From contig OY282558.1 in the NCBI GenBank assembly GCA_958295665.1, forward strand, positions 330,495,106 to 330,559,105: 64,000 nt of DNA. Direction: 5' to 3'. The notes beneath the pieces are model-generated. The model was not told where the DNA came from. It saw nothing but the letters and a program-made list of their open reading frames with translations, and did no database searches. How positions within the stretch are numbered: the first letter of the stretch is position 1; each line of letters opens with the position of its first letter. This stretch comes from Tipula vernalis (lineage: Eukaryota; Arthropoda; Insecta; Diptera; Tipulidae). This document shows positions 12,318 through 25,509 of this stretch, one piece after another. The position numbers and the translations under genes were made by a program.

Positions 12318-14117
12318 AAGTCAAAAATTTCATGTAAAAAAAGGAACGGAAAATTCGATACGAGCGAAATTACAAATTACGAGAAAAACGAACACAAAAT
12401 TCTCCGAACTTGCACACTATATAATTCGAATTACAATTTCCGTCGGATTAAAATTGAAAGGCAAAAAAGTTATGCATGTGTAGTGTAAGTGATAAAAAAG
12501 TGAAATGGAAATACGTTAGAAACAAACAAAATTACACGCATACTTTAAATATTAAATAGTATACATTTTAGCGAGCTGTGAAAATGACACTTATACATTG
12601 ATACATAATAAAATAATAATTTTGAAATTGTTTAATCGGTATGCTATGTTTAGTTTTGCTCATGCTGTTGCTGAGTTTGGTTATGTGGGTAGTACAGGAA
12701 ACAAAAACTACAATATAAAAGTGGTAAACAGAATCGAATGACATTCTCTAAAGATGAACGCAAGACGGCATGAAACCGGCTTCCCAGCTGCTATGATTTT
12801 ACAGTTAAAATAGCGTATATGTCTAATAGAACCACCCTACTTCATTTAGTTCAAACTGATCAAATCAGTGATGCCACTTTCCTTTATTCACCGGGTTTGC
12901 CGTGACCATTCACAAAAGTCTAAATATGGAATCTGAACAAGATGGCCTTATATGAGTAATGGTGTATTTTAAAGAGTACAAGGCAGGTTTAACATAACTG
13001 TACTTTGCTCAAGCTCATCGAGATATATGGCTATACTAAAATTTAGCCGTTTTGTCAGGCCCATCGAAAAGTCTTGAAAGATTCAATGGATATTTATACA
13101 TAAATGTTTTCACATAATACTTTTGTGAGTTGAGCTTGAACTCGCTCGTTGTTTAATGAAACAAATTAAAAAAAAATTTAAAAAAATCCAACAAAATTTT
13201 GTTTGTTTATATGTTTGTTCTTGTCTTTCAAATGAAATTCGCGATATACTAATCTCTTCATTTTTTGTTGGAAAACATTGTTAGAACGTGTAAATCACTC
13301 TTAAGGCATTGCCACAGCTACTTTTCGCGCGACGCGATTTTTTTCTATTTTCAAATTTTACTGGAATTAAAACCAGTTTGATTCTAAATGATTGAAGAAA
13401 CAATCAAATTCAATTTCAATCTATCACATCTTTTAATAATTTAAAAATAGAAGTGCCAATGCCTTTAAATGAAAAGATTTGTTTTTCATTGAATTTTTTT
13501 ATAGAACGAGAATTGAGCCCTGTAGACTTTTTACACAAGCTTTTTTTACAAATAAGAGTATCTTTGAATGAAAAAACTTGGAGTATGCAGGAATTGTTTC
13601 TTTTTCATTATGACTTTAAAGACCTTCTTTATTTTTATTAAGCTATAAGCGAATGTATTGCAAATATCTTGTAGTTAGAATGACAAAAACAGATATGGGA
13701 AGATAATAAAAATTAATTCAGTATTTTTTTTTTTTAGTTTTCAGGTTGTAAAAATAAAATGAAAATAATTATATGAACAACTTATTGTCGCGAAAATAAT
13801 TTTGACAGTAGCTCTCTAATAAAAAGCTATGTATTACATTAAGCTGATGGCTGCAGCAAAACTAACCTGATCATAACCGGGTTGTTTGTACTGCACAAAT
13901 TGCCGTAGTTTAAAAAATTATGTATGTGCAATTTTGTAAGCTTTCGAATATATTTAAATAAATGAATACTTTTTTATAGTTGGGTTATTTTCGTCGTGTT
14001 CCTTAAAAAATTAAAACACAAATCAACAAAGCAACACATAGTATTCGAATAAAATACACGACGGGGATACAAATTTTAAAATAATATTGAACTCGTAAAA
14101 AAACTAATTTAACTTAC
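12318..14117. other. Non-coding intronic DNA
   Basis: I see no gene or complete element here. A sequence near 13312-13345 (gccacagctacttttcgcgc) has the look of a MITE end, but its partner was not found. Short frames here have no recognisable family features. Confidence 0.55.
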
Positions 14118-14309
14118 TTTAATTTGTGCGGTCCTTGTCCATAACCTTTGGACTCTAATTTGCGATAGAATGCACGCAATTTAGCTTCAAAATCACGTCG
14201 GAACGGTGGTGGGGCACGTTGAGGAGCCCGCAAACTGCTTAAATTTGGTGAACCACCTGGACTTCTTGCCTCCACGGGAACATAACTCATTATCTCATTT
14301 TCAAACAAA
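14118..14309 (-). CDS. Hecw: HECW-type HECT E3 ubiquitin ligase, internal exon (linker before HECT)
   Basis: This 192-bp exon encodes the linker just before the HECT domain. The acceptor is ttattacag before base 14309 and the donor is AA|GTAAGTT after 14118. The encoded sequence [11 protein letters not shown] aligns with the equivalent vertebrate HECW segment, followed by a proline-rich variable part and then the strongly conserved [18 protein letters not shown] and GYGQGP block. It ends with two bases of a Lys codon that are completed in the exon at 2548, so the join is in frame. The first base completes a codon begun in an upstream exon that I could not find within the window. There is an in-frame ATG inside (MSYVP), but the family match extends upstream of it, so I do not treat it as a start. 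Confidence 0.92.
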
Positions 14310-14875
14310 CTGTAATAAAAAATAAAATAATTTAGTAAATTTTTTGTATATAGGCGAACATTTTTTGGTGGATAAATGAATAAAATATTTTTGGTCTCGA
14401 TGTACATGAATATATGTATATGTACAAAGCGTTTTTGTCGTGACACAGTTACAATAATTCAATATACGCTTGTCATGAAATAAAATTCAATTAAATTAGA
14501 TTAGAGAGAAATGAAATTGATAAAGAAATATATGCGACCAAATTTCCTATAAATTTTCATTTAATTTAATTGTAGAAACAAGTTTATAGACTTCTTATTT
14601 ATATGTTTTCGCTGAACAAGGGTGGCCCCACACCAAATTAGTCAAAACGTTTTCTTTCTTGCAAGGCAAGGCAATATAGTGTATTATTTAATGTTTTGCA
14701 TAAAACTGTTTTGTCTGATATAGTGTGAATAGTCTGCTTTGCTATATTGTGATTTTGGGCACGATTTTGAGTATTTCCTTTTTAAATGTTTTAATTTCGT
14801 GATAGAATATGGTAGGGTATTTTTTTTTTTAAATGTATTGCTTTGGTAAATTTACAACAATAATTGTATTGTATA

Positions 14876-15602
14876 GGGTGTTTTTTATAGAGGTTTTTTC
14901 GAATTGGCAACACTGTTTCCAACGACATCTAATTTGACAGATTTGTGCTCAGTTTGCCTTTTCACCATGAATAGACTTATGCCAGAACAACGGTTGCAAA
15001 TTGTGCAAATTTTTTCGAAAATCGTAGTTCAGTTTTACTACAAAATTTTATTCAGCGATGAGGCTTATTTTTGGCCGAATGGCTTCGTTAACAAGCAAAA
15101 TTGCCGCATTTGTAGTCAAGAAAATCCACAACCCATTATTGAGATGTCATTATATTTTTGTTCCCTATTTGAAAGGAATTAATGTGGAGGAGCTGTGGTT
15201 TCAACAAGACGTGCAACATGTTACACAGCGCCCCTTAATCGATTTAAAAAAGGAAACATTCGATCAGCGCATAATTCTGCATAATGGACCTGTGTATTAG
15301 CCTCCAAGATCGTGCGACTTAACACCTTTGGATTATTTTCTGAGGGGTTATATGAAGTCACTGAGACGATGGACGACTTGGAAGTCAACATTAGCCACGT
15401 TATTGCCGATATAAGGCCCCACCTGCTTCAAAAAGTGGTCCAAAATTGGACTTCCCTTAGTGTTTAAGTATGATGCCCGAAATCATATTTAAACACTAAT
15501 GGCATAAAATTATCTTTCCAACAAAGCCAATATTATGGCAATCACCACAATTTTATTTTTTATTTCATTTTACTTATCGTTCTTTACAGCTATAAAAAGC
15601 CA
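14876..15602 (+). mobile_element. Mariner-like element, 727-bp internal-deletion derivative
   Basis: The element is flanked by TA on both sides (14874-14875 and 15603-15604) and has imperfect inverted ends around gtttttttatag-like sequence. Inside, short frames give the transposase start (MNRLMPEQRLQIV), then a jump to the catalytic region: ILFSDEAYFWPNG, FVNKQNCRI, VEELWFQQD, then PPRSCDLTPLDYFL and a C-terminal block with DIRPHLLQKVVQNW. The DNA-binding middle is deleted and frameshifts separate the rest. The transposase is therefore dead. Confidence 0.85.
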
Positions 15603-16771
15603 TATATAAAATAAAACCTGTTTTAGTTAAAACAAAACAAAAAAATGTGTCCTAGTTAGGCCGTGTCCGAAACCTGTGATAAATATTTTTTAGTAAAAAT
15701 GTTTGACATTTATTTGAAAAATATTCTCCTACATTAACAATTTTTTATTATGCTGTCCGAATGGTGTAATAATTTTTTGGCGAATTTCCCCTGCTCATAT
15801 ATTTATTGTCTCACTTTTGGAGAGAAAATAACGTTAATGATACCCAAAAGTAACATGAAGATTACTTTACTTTACTTTTTTATATTGTGGCTAGGTAGGG
15901 GCAGATTTACAGAATAATAGGGGTTGTTGTTATTTATTTTTATATAAAAGGAACGATTAATGAATAATTCTAAATTTTAAATGCATGCTATTGATTTGTC
16001 AGGAATTGGTCGGAAAAGGCATTATGGCTCACTTTTAATACAAAATTGCGTTGCCGGAACAATACTAGGTAGGGCTGCGGCCCAAATCTAAGGTAAATCG
16101 TTTAGTACAGTAAATCGTATTTTATACAAATTTACCTCTGAAATCGTGCCAATTCTCTGGTAGATATAATTGCCAAAAATGGATTAAAGGGTGAAATTTA
16201 CTGATAACTACAAAACGAAACGTCTTTTTATAACTCATAAAGTTTATAAAATATAAAAAGGGAGCAATTAAGAAATTCAGGAGATTTTAAAATAAAAAAT
16301 TAGATGACCTTGTTAATAATAATGTGTGATCTGTCAGGTTTACAAAAAAGTACCGTTCATTACAATAAATGGTTGCGCTGAAATTTTGTGAATCACAGGG
16401 AGCATGTTATTGTTTGGATTATTGACAGAATGTTCTTAATCAATATTTTATTTTTATCCACTAATTATAGTTAACATATTAATAGAAGATTATGATGAAA
16501 CGAAGGCCAACATTCGAATAATTCTACAATCTTTTAGGAAAATAGTGAAATTCATGTTGTTGGTGCATTGATATAGAGCTAATTGTTTTGTTATTTTCGC
16601 GTGGATGTGGTACTATAGCTACCGGGCAGTTTCGAGGTAGCAGCTTCAAAGTAATGATAATGCCAAAAGCACAATCAAAAATATAATTCTTAAATTGCCA
16701 AACATTTTGTAAAGAATGTCAAATGATATTGTGCCGAAACATTTTGCATACAAAAAAAATACATAAAGCCC
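15603..16771. other. Non-coding, with one repeat end
   Basis: At 15655-15790 there is a sequence (ggccgtgtccgaaacctgtg and following) related to 29259-29290 and, inverted, to 29600-29660, so a small dispersed element. Nothing else is recognisable. Confidence 0.5.
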
Positions 16772-17220
16772 ATTTTACTTTTTTTTACTCTAGTAAAATA
16801 AAGAAAAGTAATCATGAAAATTTTGGACTTTGAGATTTTTAGAGATTTATCTATTTTGAGGTCCCCTGAGTCCAAAAAAGTGGGATTCGAAATGGTGTCT
16901 GTCTGTCAGTCTGTGTCCTATCTACAGCCCAGATGGTTTAACCAATTGAACTGAATCTTCAGATTTAAGCTTTTTTGATATATTGGGAGGTCCCAGTGAA
17001 TTTTACTCCAAATCGGCTAACCGGAAGTGGCCACTCCCTTGGTCCAGAAAATTTATTTTGCAAATATCTTAAAAAGTATAGGGGTTTACAAAAAATTACT
17101 TAATACAAAATGTTTCCAAAAATTAAAAACAAATAAAAAAAAATTTAAAAAAATAATAAAATTTCTCAAAATTCTTTGTTAGTAAAAGAAAGTCTTGTGT
17201 TGGCCAAACCTCCATTTTTT
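16772..17220. repeat. Dispersed repeat family A, copy 2
   Basis: Same family and orientation as 10-476, ending with ttggccaaacctccattttt. The boundaries are set by where similarity to copy 1 stops. Confidence 0.82.
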
Positions 17221-20200
17221 TATCAATTGTTTGAAAATATATCTTTCTTCGATTTGGGAATGAATATATTTTTATTTTTTTGTCGTTCTTCGTAATGGAA
17301 ATCATACTATACTCTAAAGTAACCGTAGCAATACCTATTACAGTGTAAACCCTACGATAGTTATGGAAACTAGCATTCATTACTGCATCGATGTCTATTT
17401 GGCCTATAATGATTAGTTGGCTATACTTTTCATAATGGTAATTGTTACTATATGTTATAAGACATTTTACTATTTATATGGTAACTGGTTCCATTCACGT
17501 CATTTTACATTTTCGTAATATTAAATAGTAAGCGTTCCGATAATAAGCCACAAATGCCTGGGCTCCTTTAATTTATGGAAATGTGTACTATTATTTTGCT
17601 TCCGTGTAAATTCCGGTTTTATTGAGTGTTTCGTGTTAGTTGAATGCCGGTTAATAGAGCTTTTAGTGTAATTTTAACTAGTCGATAACCAATTATTTTT
17701 TCAGTGTACATAAAGACAGTCACTTTCGGAAATTGTCGCAAGACCTGTTAAGGTGGATGGTTTATACATAAATGCTGTTTGCGGCAGTACTTTTGAGGTT
17801 TTTAGTTCCTTCTTAGTAATTTACCTAAAGGCAATAAACGTTTGATTTGTAATTATCTATCCTTATCTTCTACTAAATAAATGATAAATAAAATATACAT
17901 ACGGTGAGTGTTCTTTATAAACAAGATAAAATTCATACCCATGAATGAAAAAATTGCCGAGAAACCAGCTACTTTCACACCTTGTAACAACTTTAAAAAA
18001 ACGCAAATTTTATCGACTTTCCTACGTTTGATAATAATATTAATTATAAACTTAAACAATGGAAATTCACAATAAAAATAACGAATCCAAACCAAAAAGT
18101 GGTTCAATATCCCTCAAGTTAAAAGATAAGGCGTAATCAATTAAAGTTAAACCCAAAAATATTTCAACATAATACTTTATTTAATGTACGTATATCTTAT
18201 ATAAAGTAATTTCGATCCAAATGACCGTCAAATTAATCGAAAGTTGGTAGAATAATAAATAGTATGGTTGTTCAAACCTTGTAAATTTGAATTATGACTA
18301 AGACGACAGATTATCAGATTTATATATCAGAAGAAAAGAAATTTTAGAAAATTCATGAATTTCCGCGAAATACTTAAAAATTAGAAAGTGCAGAATTTGA
18401 GGTCCTGGAAATAGTGCAGACTAGCCAAAAATAAGGCCGGAAACAATTCTAAATTATAAGGTGCTTGTGACGAATAACCAAAAAATTTGCAATTCATACA
18501 TATATTTGTACATATAATGTAAATTTTCCACATAAAATAAAACAATAAATAAAACCTTTAATATGTTTATCGCAGGCGTCCCAACGTACAATTACAATGT
18601 CAATGGCGTTAAAAGAAAGTAAAAAATAACAACACCAGCAAATAAATAAATTTAAAATTACAATAAATAAAAAAATAAATAAAACTTAAATATTGTTTTT
18701 TAGACAAAGACTAGACATTGTTTAGAATTGAATATAATGTAGCATTGTAGATAGATATGCTACTTTATCAAACTGAAGGAGTCAATTTAAGTCTAACACA
18801 AAATATAAATTACAAAAAAAAAAAAAAAATAGAGAATTTAATTATATTCAATTTTTATTTTATATTATATTTAATCGATGTCTTTTATAATTCAAGAATT
18901 TTTTATCGTTTTTCTTCCGTATTACGACAAATTGACTTAATTATACAAGTAAACAGAGATATGTATTGTAATAAATTGCTACAGGGCAACAAGCCTTAGC
19001 AAAACATGACAACGACAAATGTCACACTTTAATTTTACGTTTGTTAAAATAAATCCATAATTATGTTGATATTAATATATTATTTTAGGAACTATATAAA
19101 ATTTGTTAATTAATAAAAACTATATATTTACTCATTATTATTATTATTATTATTGTTACTGGATCTCGACGATCGACAGAACGAAAATATTTCTATTAAA
19201 CTTGGAATGATGTTGGCGCGCACAAAAAAAAATCACGTAAAACACAAAATCACATCACCCACTGAAAATAGCTACCAACAACGACAACGACACTATGAAA
19301 TTTTATACACTTAACATTTTTTATATTGTGCACGTCTTAATTCAATCGTAATCCAAATTCGATTGAATGAAAATTATATTATCTCGTACAGTCTAGTCTG
19401 TCTCTGTCTTGGTTGTTGTAATTTTTTAATTAAGTGTTTTTATTTTTGCTACTTGATTGTGATTAAAATTCAAGTTTCATTGCATTCTACATTGTTTATA
19501 TTGATTTGCGGTATTAATACAAGTAAACAAATAAGATTTAAGCTGGTGACAATAAAATAATTCTTTTTTTTTTTTTAGCTGTGACCATTACCATTTACAG
19601 TGTTTTACAAATGTATGCGGCCAAGGAGTAAATATTTTTATGTAAATAAGGAATTATAGCTTAACGAACAATAAATTGTTTCATAAAAATAGTTGAATCG
19701 ATTAACTGGAATAGAGTTAACTGTTTTTATGGAACATTCCAAATTTTAAGCCATCATTTCTTAAATATGCTAAGCGCTTAAGCGCTTTATTCATAGGGAA
19801 ACGCAAACTGTTGAATTTTATAAAAATGTTTTATTTTGCTGTAACTCCAAAATATTTTGTAAATTATGGCTGAAATTCTCTGTAACTTGTTCGGAAATAT
19901 AAAACTATTTTAATTTAAAAAACAATTAAAAATATTTAATATTCCGAGATAATTACGTTTTAATTATTTCCGCCAGTCAATTTAAAATAATCTGTCAATT
20001 TTTCGTCCGAAAAAGTACACGAAATTATTTTCGTGTCACCTTTCTGTTATAATTGTTTAGGTATGTAATGCGGCGTAAGGCAATTGCACCCTTATGGATA
20101 AATGCCCCAAAAATATGGGGTGTTTTTACATTATGAAATTGTACCTCAAACAGAAGCGAAAAAACGCCCCAAAAATTTTGGGAAAAAATAATTCAATATA

Positions 20201-20950
20201 ATCAAAACATTTGCCGAATTGTCAACAATTGGTCGGCACATTGGACATAAAACTTATCGCTTTTTTTAAGTTTTGTTTTGACCAACAGTTTTTAACGAGC
20301 TTGCGTTCGTCGATTCCCTTCGATCACAACGAATTAAGCCAACCGAAACATAACTTGAAACATTTATGCTACAACTATCAGTAGAAGCAATATGAGCGAT
20401 GCAATTCCTTTAATCTGTGCCTGCAAGGTTTGACGAAGTGTTTACCAATTTAACTGAAATTGGCAATGCGCTCCATTCTTCAGAACGAATTAAGCAAATC
20501 AAAAAAACAACTTGAAACATCCATTGCTTGAGCGGGCTTTGAGGGATCTTTATTTTAGCATGTGCATAATTTATCAAAAAAATATCGAAATTTCTGTAAA
20601 TCGTCCAAGCGACTTTTGAAGGGTGGTAGATCTCATCCTCTCAGTCTAAGGTATAAAACGAATTAAAATAACTTTGTTTTTCTTATTTTGCCGTATTTTC
20701 GTTCAGGAGCATTACGAATGAAACAATTACCGAAATTTTTGGGCACTTTTTCATGTTCTTAAAGTACCCCCCAATCCTTTGTAAATTTTTGGGCCATTTT
20801 TCCATTTCCTTTTTTGTTACATTATTTTGGTACTTTCCTTTTTCTTTAACTGTTTACACATATTAACCTTATAATCTAAGATACAAGTAGCGGTTGTCAA
20901 AAAACAGCCGTTTTCGGTTTTAAATTTTAAAAAAACAGTTCTTCAGTTTC
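17221..20950. other. Non-coding stretch
   Basis: No gene is seen. It includes an (ATT)n microsatellite at about 19137-19155, a patch of higher GC at 19170-19300, and at 20340-20450 a sequence (tatcagtagaagcaatatga and following) related to copies at 47760-47820, 61505-61560 and 61660-61720. Confidence 0.5.
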
Positions 20951-20954
20951 GTTA

Positions 20955-21335
20955 AATGGTAATAGCTAATTTACATTCAACGACATTCGACGTCTGCAAA
21001 AAAATTGAAACACAATATAGGAAAAAGTACACAGACAAAAAAAGAACAAATAATCATCTGCTGAAAAAAGTCAATTGAAACCCGAGAAACAAACCGAAAA
21101 GACCTCGTCTGCTTTTTTTTGCCGATGTCGAGTTTCATCTTTTTTCTGTAAAATCGTCGATGCGCGAAAAAATAACTATAATAAGGTTACATAAACAAGA
21201 AAACCAATCATTTACATATATTGGTTTATGACATTTTTTGTTTAAGTTTATTTTTTATATGTAAAGAAAACGAATTTTTGATTTGACATCTGAGTCTGCG
21301 AAAATCTTTGAATGTAAATCAGTCTTAAGACAAAA
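20955..21335. repeat. Inverted-repeat element, short
   Basis: Left arm near 20960 (tttacattcaacgacattcg) and right arm near 21285-21320 (inverted, reading tttacattcaaagattttcg) suggest a MITE of about 370 bp. Decayed. Confidence 0.4.
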
Positions 21336-24300
21336 CGAAAAAATGCTAAATTTGTCAAATTTTTTGTTTTTTGATTTTCAACGGGATAACGCGTTTCAAA
21401 ATAAACTAAAAGGCGCAGGTTTTTATTTTGTAATTTACGTTAGACACTGGCACGAAAACTAAATCACAATCACCAAACAACAATTTTTTTTAGCAAAAAT
21501 CTGAATGAGAATTTGAATTCCCAAATGTAATTGAATAAATTCTTGAGTATGAATTTAAATTGGATTTATAAATTTAAAAATTTGTTTAATTTCAATCAAA
21601 AGCTAATCGTAGTTTTCAGCAGAAATTTAGTTATAAATGGAGTTTGAATTCCAATCATTGAATAAAAATTCCAACCCAGGGCTTGACTAAATATTGAGTG
21701 AATTTAAAAAATAAAAAAACTCCGGTTTTAAATCCATACATTTTCAGTTTGAAATTAAACAACAAAATGTTTCTGGATTAAACTACATTTTGCATGGAAT
21801 TTAAAGAGTACAAATTGTTCTACAGTGTTTCTTGGGTTTAAAAATTGATTTGGAAATTTAGATTAGAATTGATTAGCACATTCTGCTTGGTTTTGAGCAA
21901 AAATTGGAGTGTAAATTTGTTGTTCGAAACTAGATTTAAACATTATTTTAATTGTAATTAGGTAATAATTGAGTTGCAATACGAGATTTGATCTCAAACA
22001 ACAAACAAAATTTCCTTTGAATTTAGTTTAGAAATTTCAATCGGAAATTTTGAGTGAAACTTGAATTAGGAATTTGAATTTAAAAAATGGTTTTGGCATT
22101 CCAAACCAAATAAAATCTTTGGAATAAATTGTATATAAAAATTAAGTTACAACTCGAATTTTGATTTCACAAAATTTTGAGAGAAATATAAGTTTAGATT
22201 GCACAATAGATGTGGCGGGTACTGAGTGGATTTTCAATTAAAACAAAAAAATGAGAGCAAATTAGGTGGAGCAAAGAATAGATATGTCAAGGGAAAACCA
22301 ATTTACATATTTTGAAACCAATTTGAATTGGATCAAAAAATTAGACTGGAAAAGAAAATAGTTTTAATGGATTCGAATAAAAGCTTGGATGTATTCAGAA
22401 TAAAATTAGGTTACAATTCCATCTGGATTTCAATAAACTTTGAGTGACATTTTAATCCGAAATTAAGTTAAACTTCCAAACTATACTTAAATGTTGATTG
22501 TAATTTTGATCACGCTTATTGAATTAAATTAAAATAAAAACTTGAGTGAAATTTAAAGTATTAACGAAGTTTTAACAAATATTTAGGTATATTCTACTAA
22601 TTGATTATTGTAATTTTCCTTTTAATATGTAAGTGATATTCAGATAAGTAAGTTACTTTAAAATCAAAATGAATTAAAAAAAATTAAGATTTTTAGTCAG
22701 AAATTTAGTTCCAAACTGTTTTCGAAGTTGAACAAAATGATAAATGGAATTTTGAACATACGAGTAAATCTAGTCTAAATTGGTCAACTGCATTCGACAA
22801 AGAGGAAATTGATTAAGATAGCGAAATTTTAAAGAGAGAAAATTAGATTGAATTCTAAACTCGATATAATGAGTTTGAATGAAATTTTAAGTAGAAATTG
22901 TCTTCTTTATATTGCATTTTAGAAACACATTTTGAAAACAATTTTAGCAAAATATTTAGTGGACTTTATGTGACTGAGCTAAAATTCTAAACACAACTAG
23001 AAAATCAGGAATCAATTTTAAACCCTAATTGAATAAAATCATAACTTACATTAGCAATAGAGTTTAAATTACAATTTGATGTAAGCAAATACATGAGCTT
23101 AAATTAGCTGAAAACTTTAATAACAGTTTGAGTGAATTTTAAAAATTTAGTTAAAATTATTCGAGCAACATTTTTATTAGAACGAAGTAAAACAAGATCT
23201 AAACAAAGTTTGGACTAAAAATTCAATTTCAATCCAATCGATAGTTTGAGCAAAAATTTGGATGCAATTTAATTAAAAAATATTTAAAAATTGAGTTTGA
23301 ATTCAAAATTTAATTAACACACAATTCTGGTTGCAATTAAGCTAGAAATTGTATGATATGTTGTTTACAAATTAAGTTAAAATTCCAACCTAGATTTGTC
23401 TAAATGTGCTTGATTAAAAATTTGGGGTACAACTTCAGCTTTAGTTGCAAGTGTATTTAAGAATAATTTGATTCTTATTAGAAATGCTAAGTTAGAGTAG
23501 AATTTAAAACTCTGGTTTGCATCAAAAGGATTGTTAACTTTGAGTAATTGAGTAAAATTTGAGTAGAAATTGAATTTGAATATTAATTTGAACTTGAGCA
23601 AAAACATAACTGTAATGTAGTTTTTAGTTTAAAAATTGAATTCGTATTTCGAATTGGACTGACAAGGGAAAAATTAAAGATTAAGTTACAGCTATAAAAT
23701 AGATATATAGCAAAATGTGGTGTTTAGTGAGGGCAAAATTCTGAGAAAAAGTTGTTTTTGAATTCCAAAATTTTGGTTGCAACTAGATAGAAATTTTATG
23801 ATATTTTAAATACAAATAGGCTAAGTTCCAAACTCGATTTGACCAAATTGAAGCAGGAATTGAGTTATAATTTTGAGTAAAATTTAAAATACAAAATGTA
23901 AAGTTCAATTTTAGTTTTCATTTTAAAATGATATGAGAAGTGTAAGTTTGATACTCCAAACTAAATTTTAATTGAAATTAGTAAAAATTGCTTAGTATGA
24001 GCACGATGTATTATTTAGTATGAGCACGATGTATAAAAGAATTTAGAATGAGCAGATGTATAAAAGAATATGAATTCTAAACTGTAATTGAATATAATCT
24101 TGAAGGCAACTTGTATGAAAAATTGAGTTTGAATTACAATTTGAGTTAAGCAAAAATATGAGCGTTATTTAGTTTTTCTTAGTTTAAAACTTGCTTTAAT
24201 AGCGAGAATATTTTAGTCTCAACCGTTACGGTGTTCTTTTGAAGTAAGTATCGCTTACCACTCCAAATTTTTAAGTGTATGGATGTGTAATTATATTGGT

Positions 24301-24474
24301 TACTTCTCCAGTACATTGTAACCCAGGAAAGTTAATTTATCCAACTTTATAGCCAAAAACTTGATACTATTTTCTTAATGAGTGAATTGAAATCCTCTTA
24401 AGGTAAGGTAGTTTTGGTTGCCTTTTAAAAATTTACCATATATTTTTCGTTTTAATCACATGTTTTACCACAGT

Positions 24475-24540
24475 GGGTATTAACGAATACCAAAATGGTA
24501 TTGGATACAGTTGTAAATGGCCAAATAAAATGCGCCTTAT
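24475..24540 (+). repeat. Dispersed repeat family B, plus copy
   Basis: gggtattaacgaatacc through caaataaaatgcgcctta. It matches the reverse complement of 25099-25168 at about 90% by eye, and more weakly 25463-25508. Confidence 0.75.
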
Positions 24541-25098
24541 AGGTCATATCAGAATTTCATTTTTTCAAACAATTTCCGTCACAGAATAAAAAATTTAAAA
24601 AAATCTTTACCATAAAATCGTCATTCTATTAAAAAATTACTAGCGTGTGCGGGAATTATTTTTCATCATATACAAATTTTATGTACGTGTGTTAGTGACA
24701 CTCCTATAAAAAGTTCTCAATTTGATACTTTTTAGAGGAGTATCACAACTACAGACACAAATATCTTTTTACTGATTCGGTTTTTTGTTTCATTCGCCCA
24801 TCCAGCAAATATATATTTTTTTCTTCCTTTAATTTTACTATTCAGTAAAATTTTGTCATGGAATAGCACCCACCTTAAAGCTCACGCCAAAATGCCACCA
24901 ATTCCACTAAAATTTAATTGCTTCAAAATTCAACTGGGTAAAAAACTGGGTAAAAATATTCTGGAAAAGGGGAAATATCCTGGAAAAAGAGGAAAATTCA
25001 AATCTCCTAGTTATTTAAATCTCCCCTGTGTACAAGAAAAAGCACTACGGTCGAATGAGTGATGAATCCGTTCGAGCCTAAGTAGTGTTTTCTGTACT

Positions 25099-25168
25099 AA
25101 AAGGCGCATTTTATTTGACCATTTATAACTGTATCCAATACCATTTTGGCATTCGTGAATACCCGCTG
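25099..25168 (-). repeat. Dispersed repeat family B, minus copy
   Basis: Inverted partner of 24475-24540. The shared core includes ccaaaatggtattggataca. Confidence 0.75.
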
Positions 25169-25462
25169 GGTCTAAGTGGTATTCAAAATCCAATAATATG
25201 TTTTAGTTATTTTGTTTAGCACCAGCTCATGGATTCTTCGCTAAATTTTATTTTTAAAGTTCTAAAGGTTGTCGATACAGACATGCATGTACACATACAT
25301 TCAATTTATTTTAACTAAAAAAAATTGTTGTTTGGTGATTGTGATTTTTTATTTCTCGTGCCAGTGCTTAACGTAATTTACAAAATAATTGTAGGTATAT
25401 CAAAAATGTGACTCAAAAATTTAGTCGTGTTTTTTTTTCGAAATTCAGCAGGGACGCGATTT

Positions 25463-25508
25463 CGCAATGAATACCAATTTGAATTTGGTCAAATAAAATG
25501 CGCCTTAC
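25463..25508 (+). repeat. Dispersed repeat family B, third partial copy
   Basis: gaataccaatttgaatttgg then tcaaataaaatgcgcctta. It lies just outside the bounded tract. Confidence 0.6.
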
Positions 25509-25509
25509 T

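Larger units (their letters stand above)
21422..25389. mobile_element. 4-kb quasi-periodic tract bounded by 75-bp inverted repeats
   Basis: The left border (21422-21493) and right border (25315-25389) are inverted copies: both contain ttgtaa(a)tttacgtta, cactggcacga and aatcacaatcaccaaacaac. From 21495 to about 24200 the interior is made of endlessly varied words such as tgagtaaaatttgagt, aattgagtttgaattcca and tgagcaaaaattt, giving a quasi-periodic texture without strict tandem repeats. It has no coding capacity. An inner inverted pair lies at 24475-24540 and 25099-25168. I read it as a foldback-like non-autonomous element. Confidence 0.6.

Noticed and set aside
14280..14309. In-frame ATG (MSYVP) as a translation start of a short isoform
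   Set aside because: Family similarity continues upstream of it (LFENEI) up to a good splice acceptor, so it is internal.
18590..18640. GC-richer patch, reading VRWDACDK on the minus strand, as a possible exon
   Set aside because: There is no upstream AG acceptor with a pyrimidine tract, and the donor is weak. No match to HECW or any other family.
19137..19155. (ATT)n run as a notable satellite
   Set aside because: Only about six units; common in AT-rich insect DNA.
23377..23607. 76-codon minus-strand frame in the quasi-periodic tract
   Set aside because: The peptide simply mirrors the repeated FKFNFYSN-type words of the tract.
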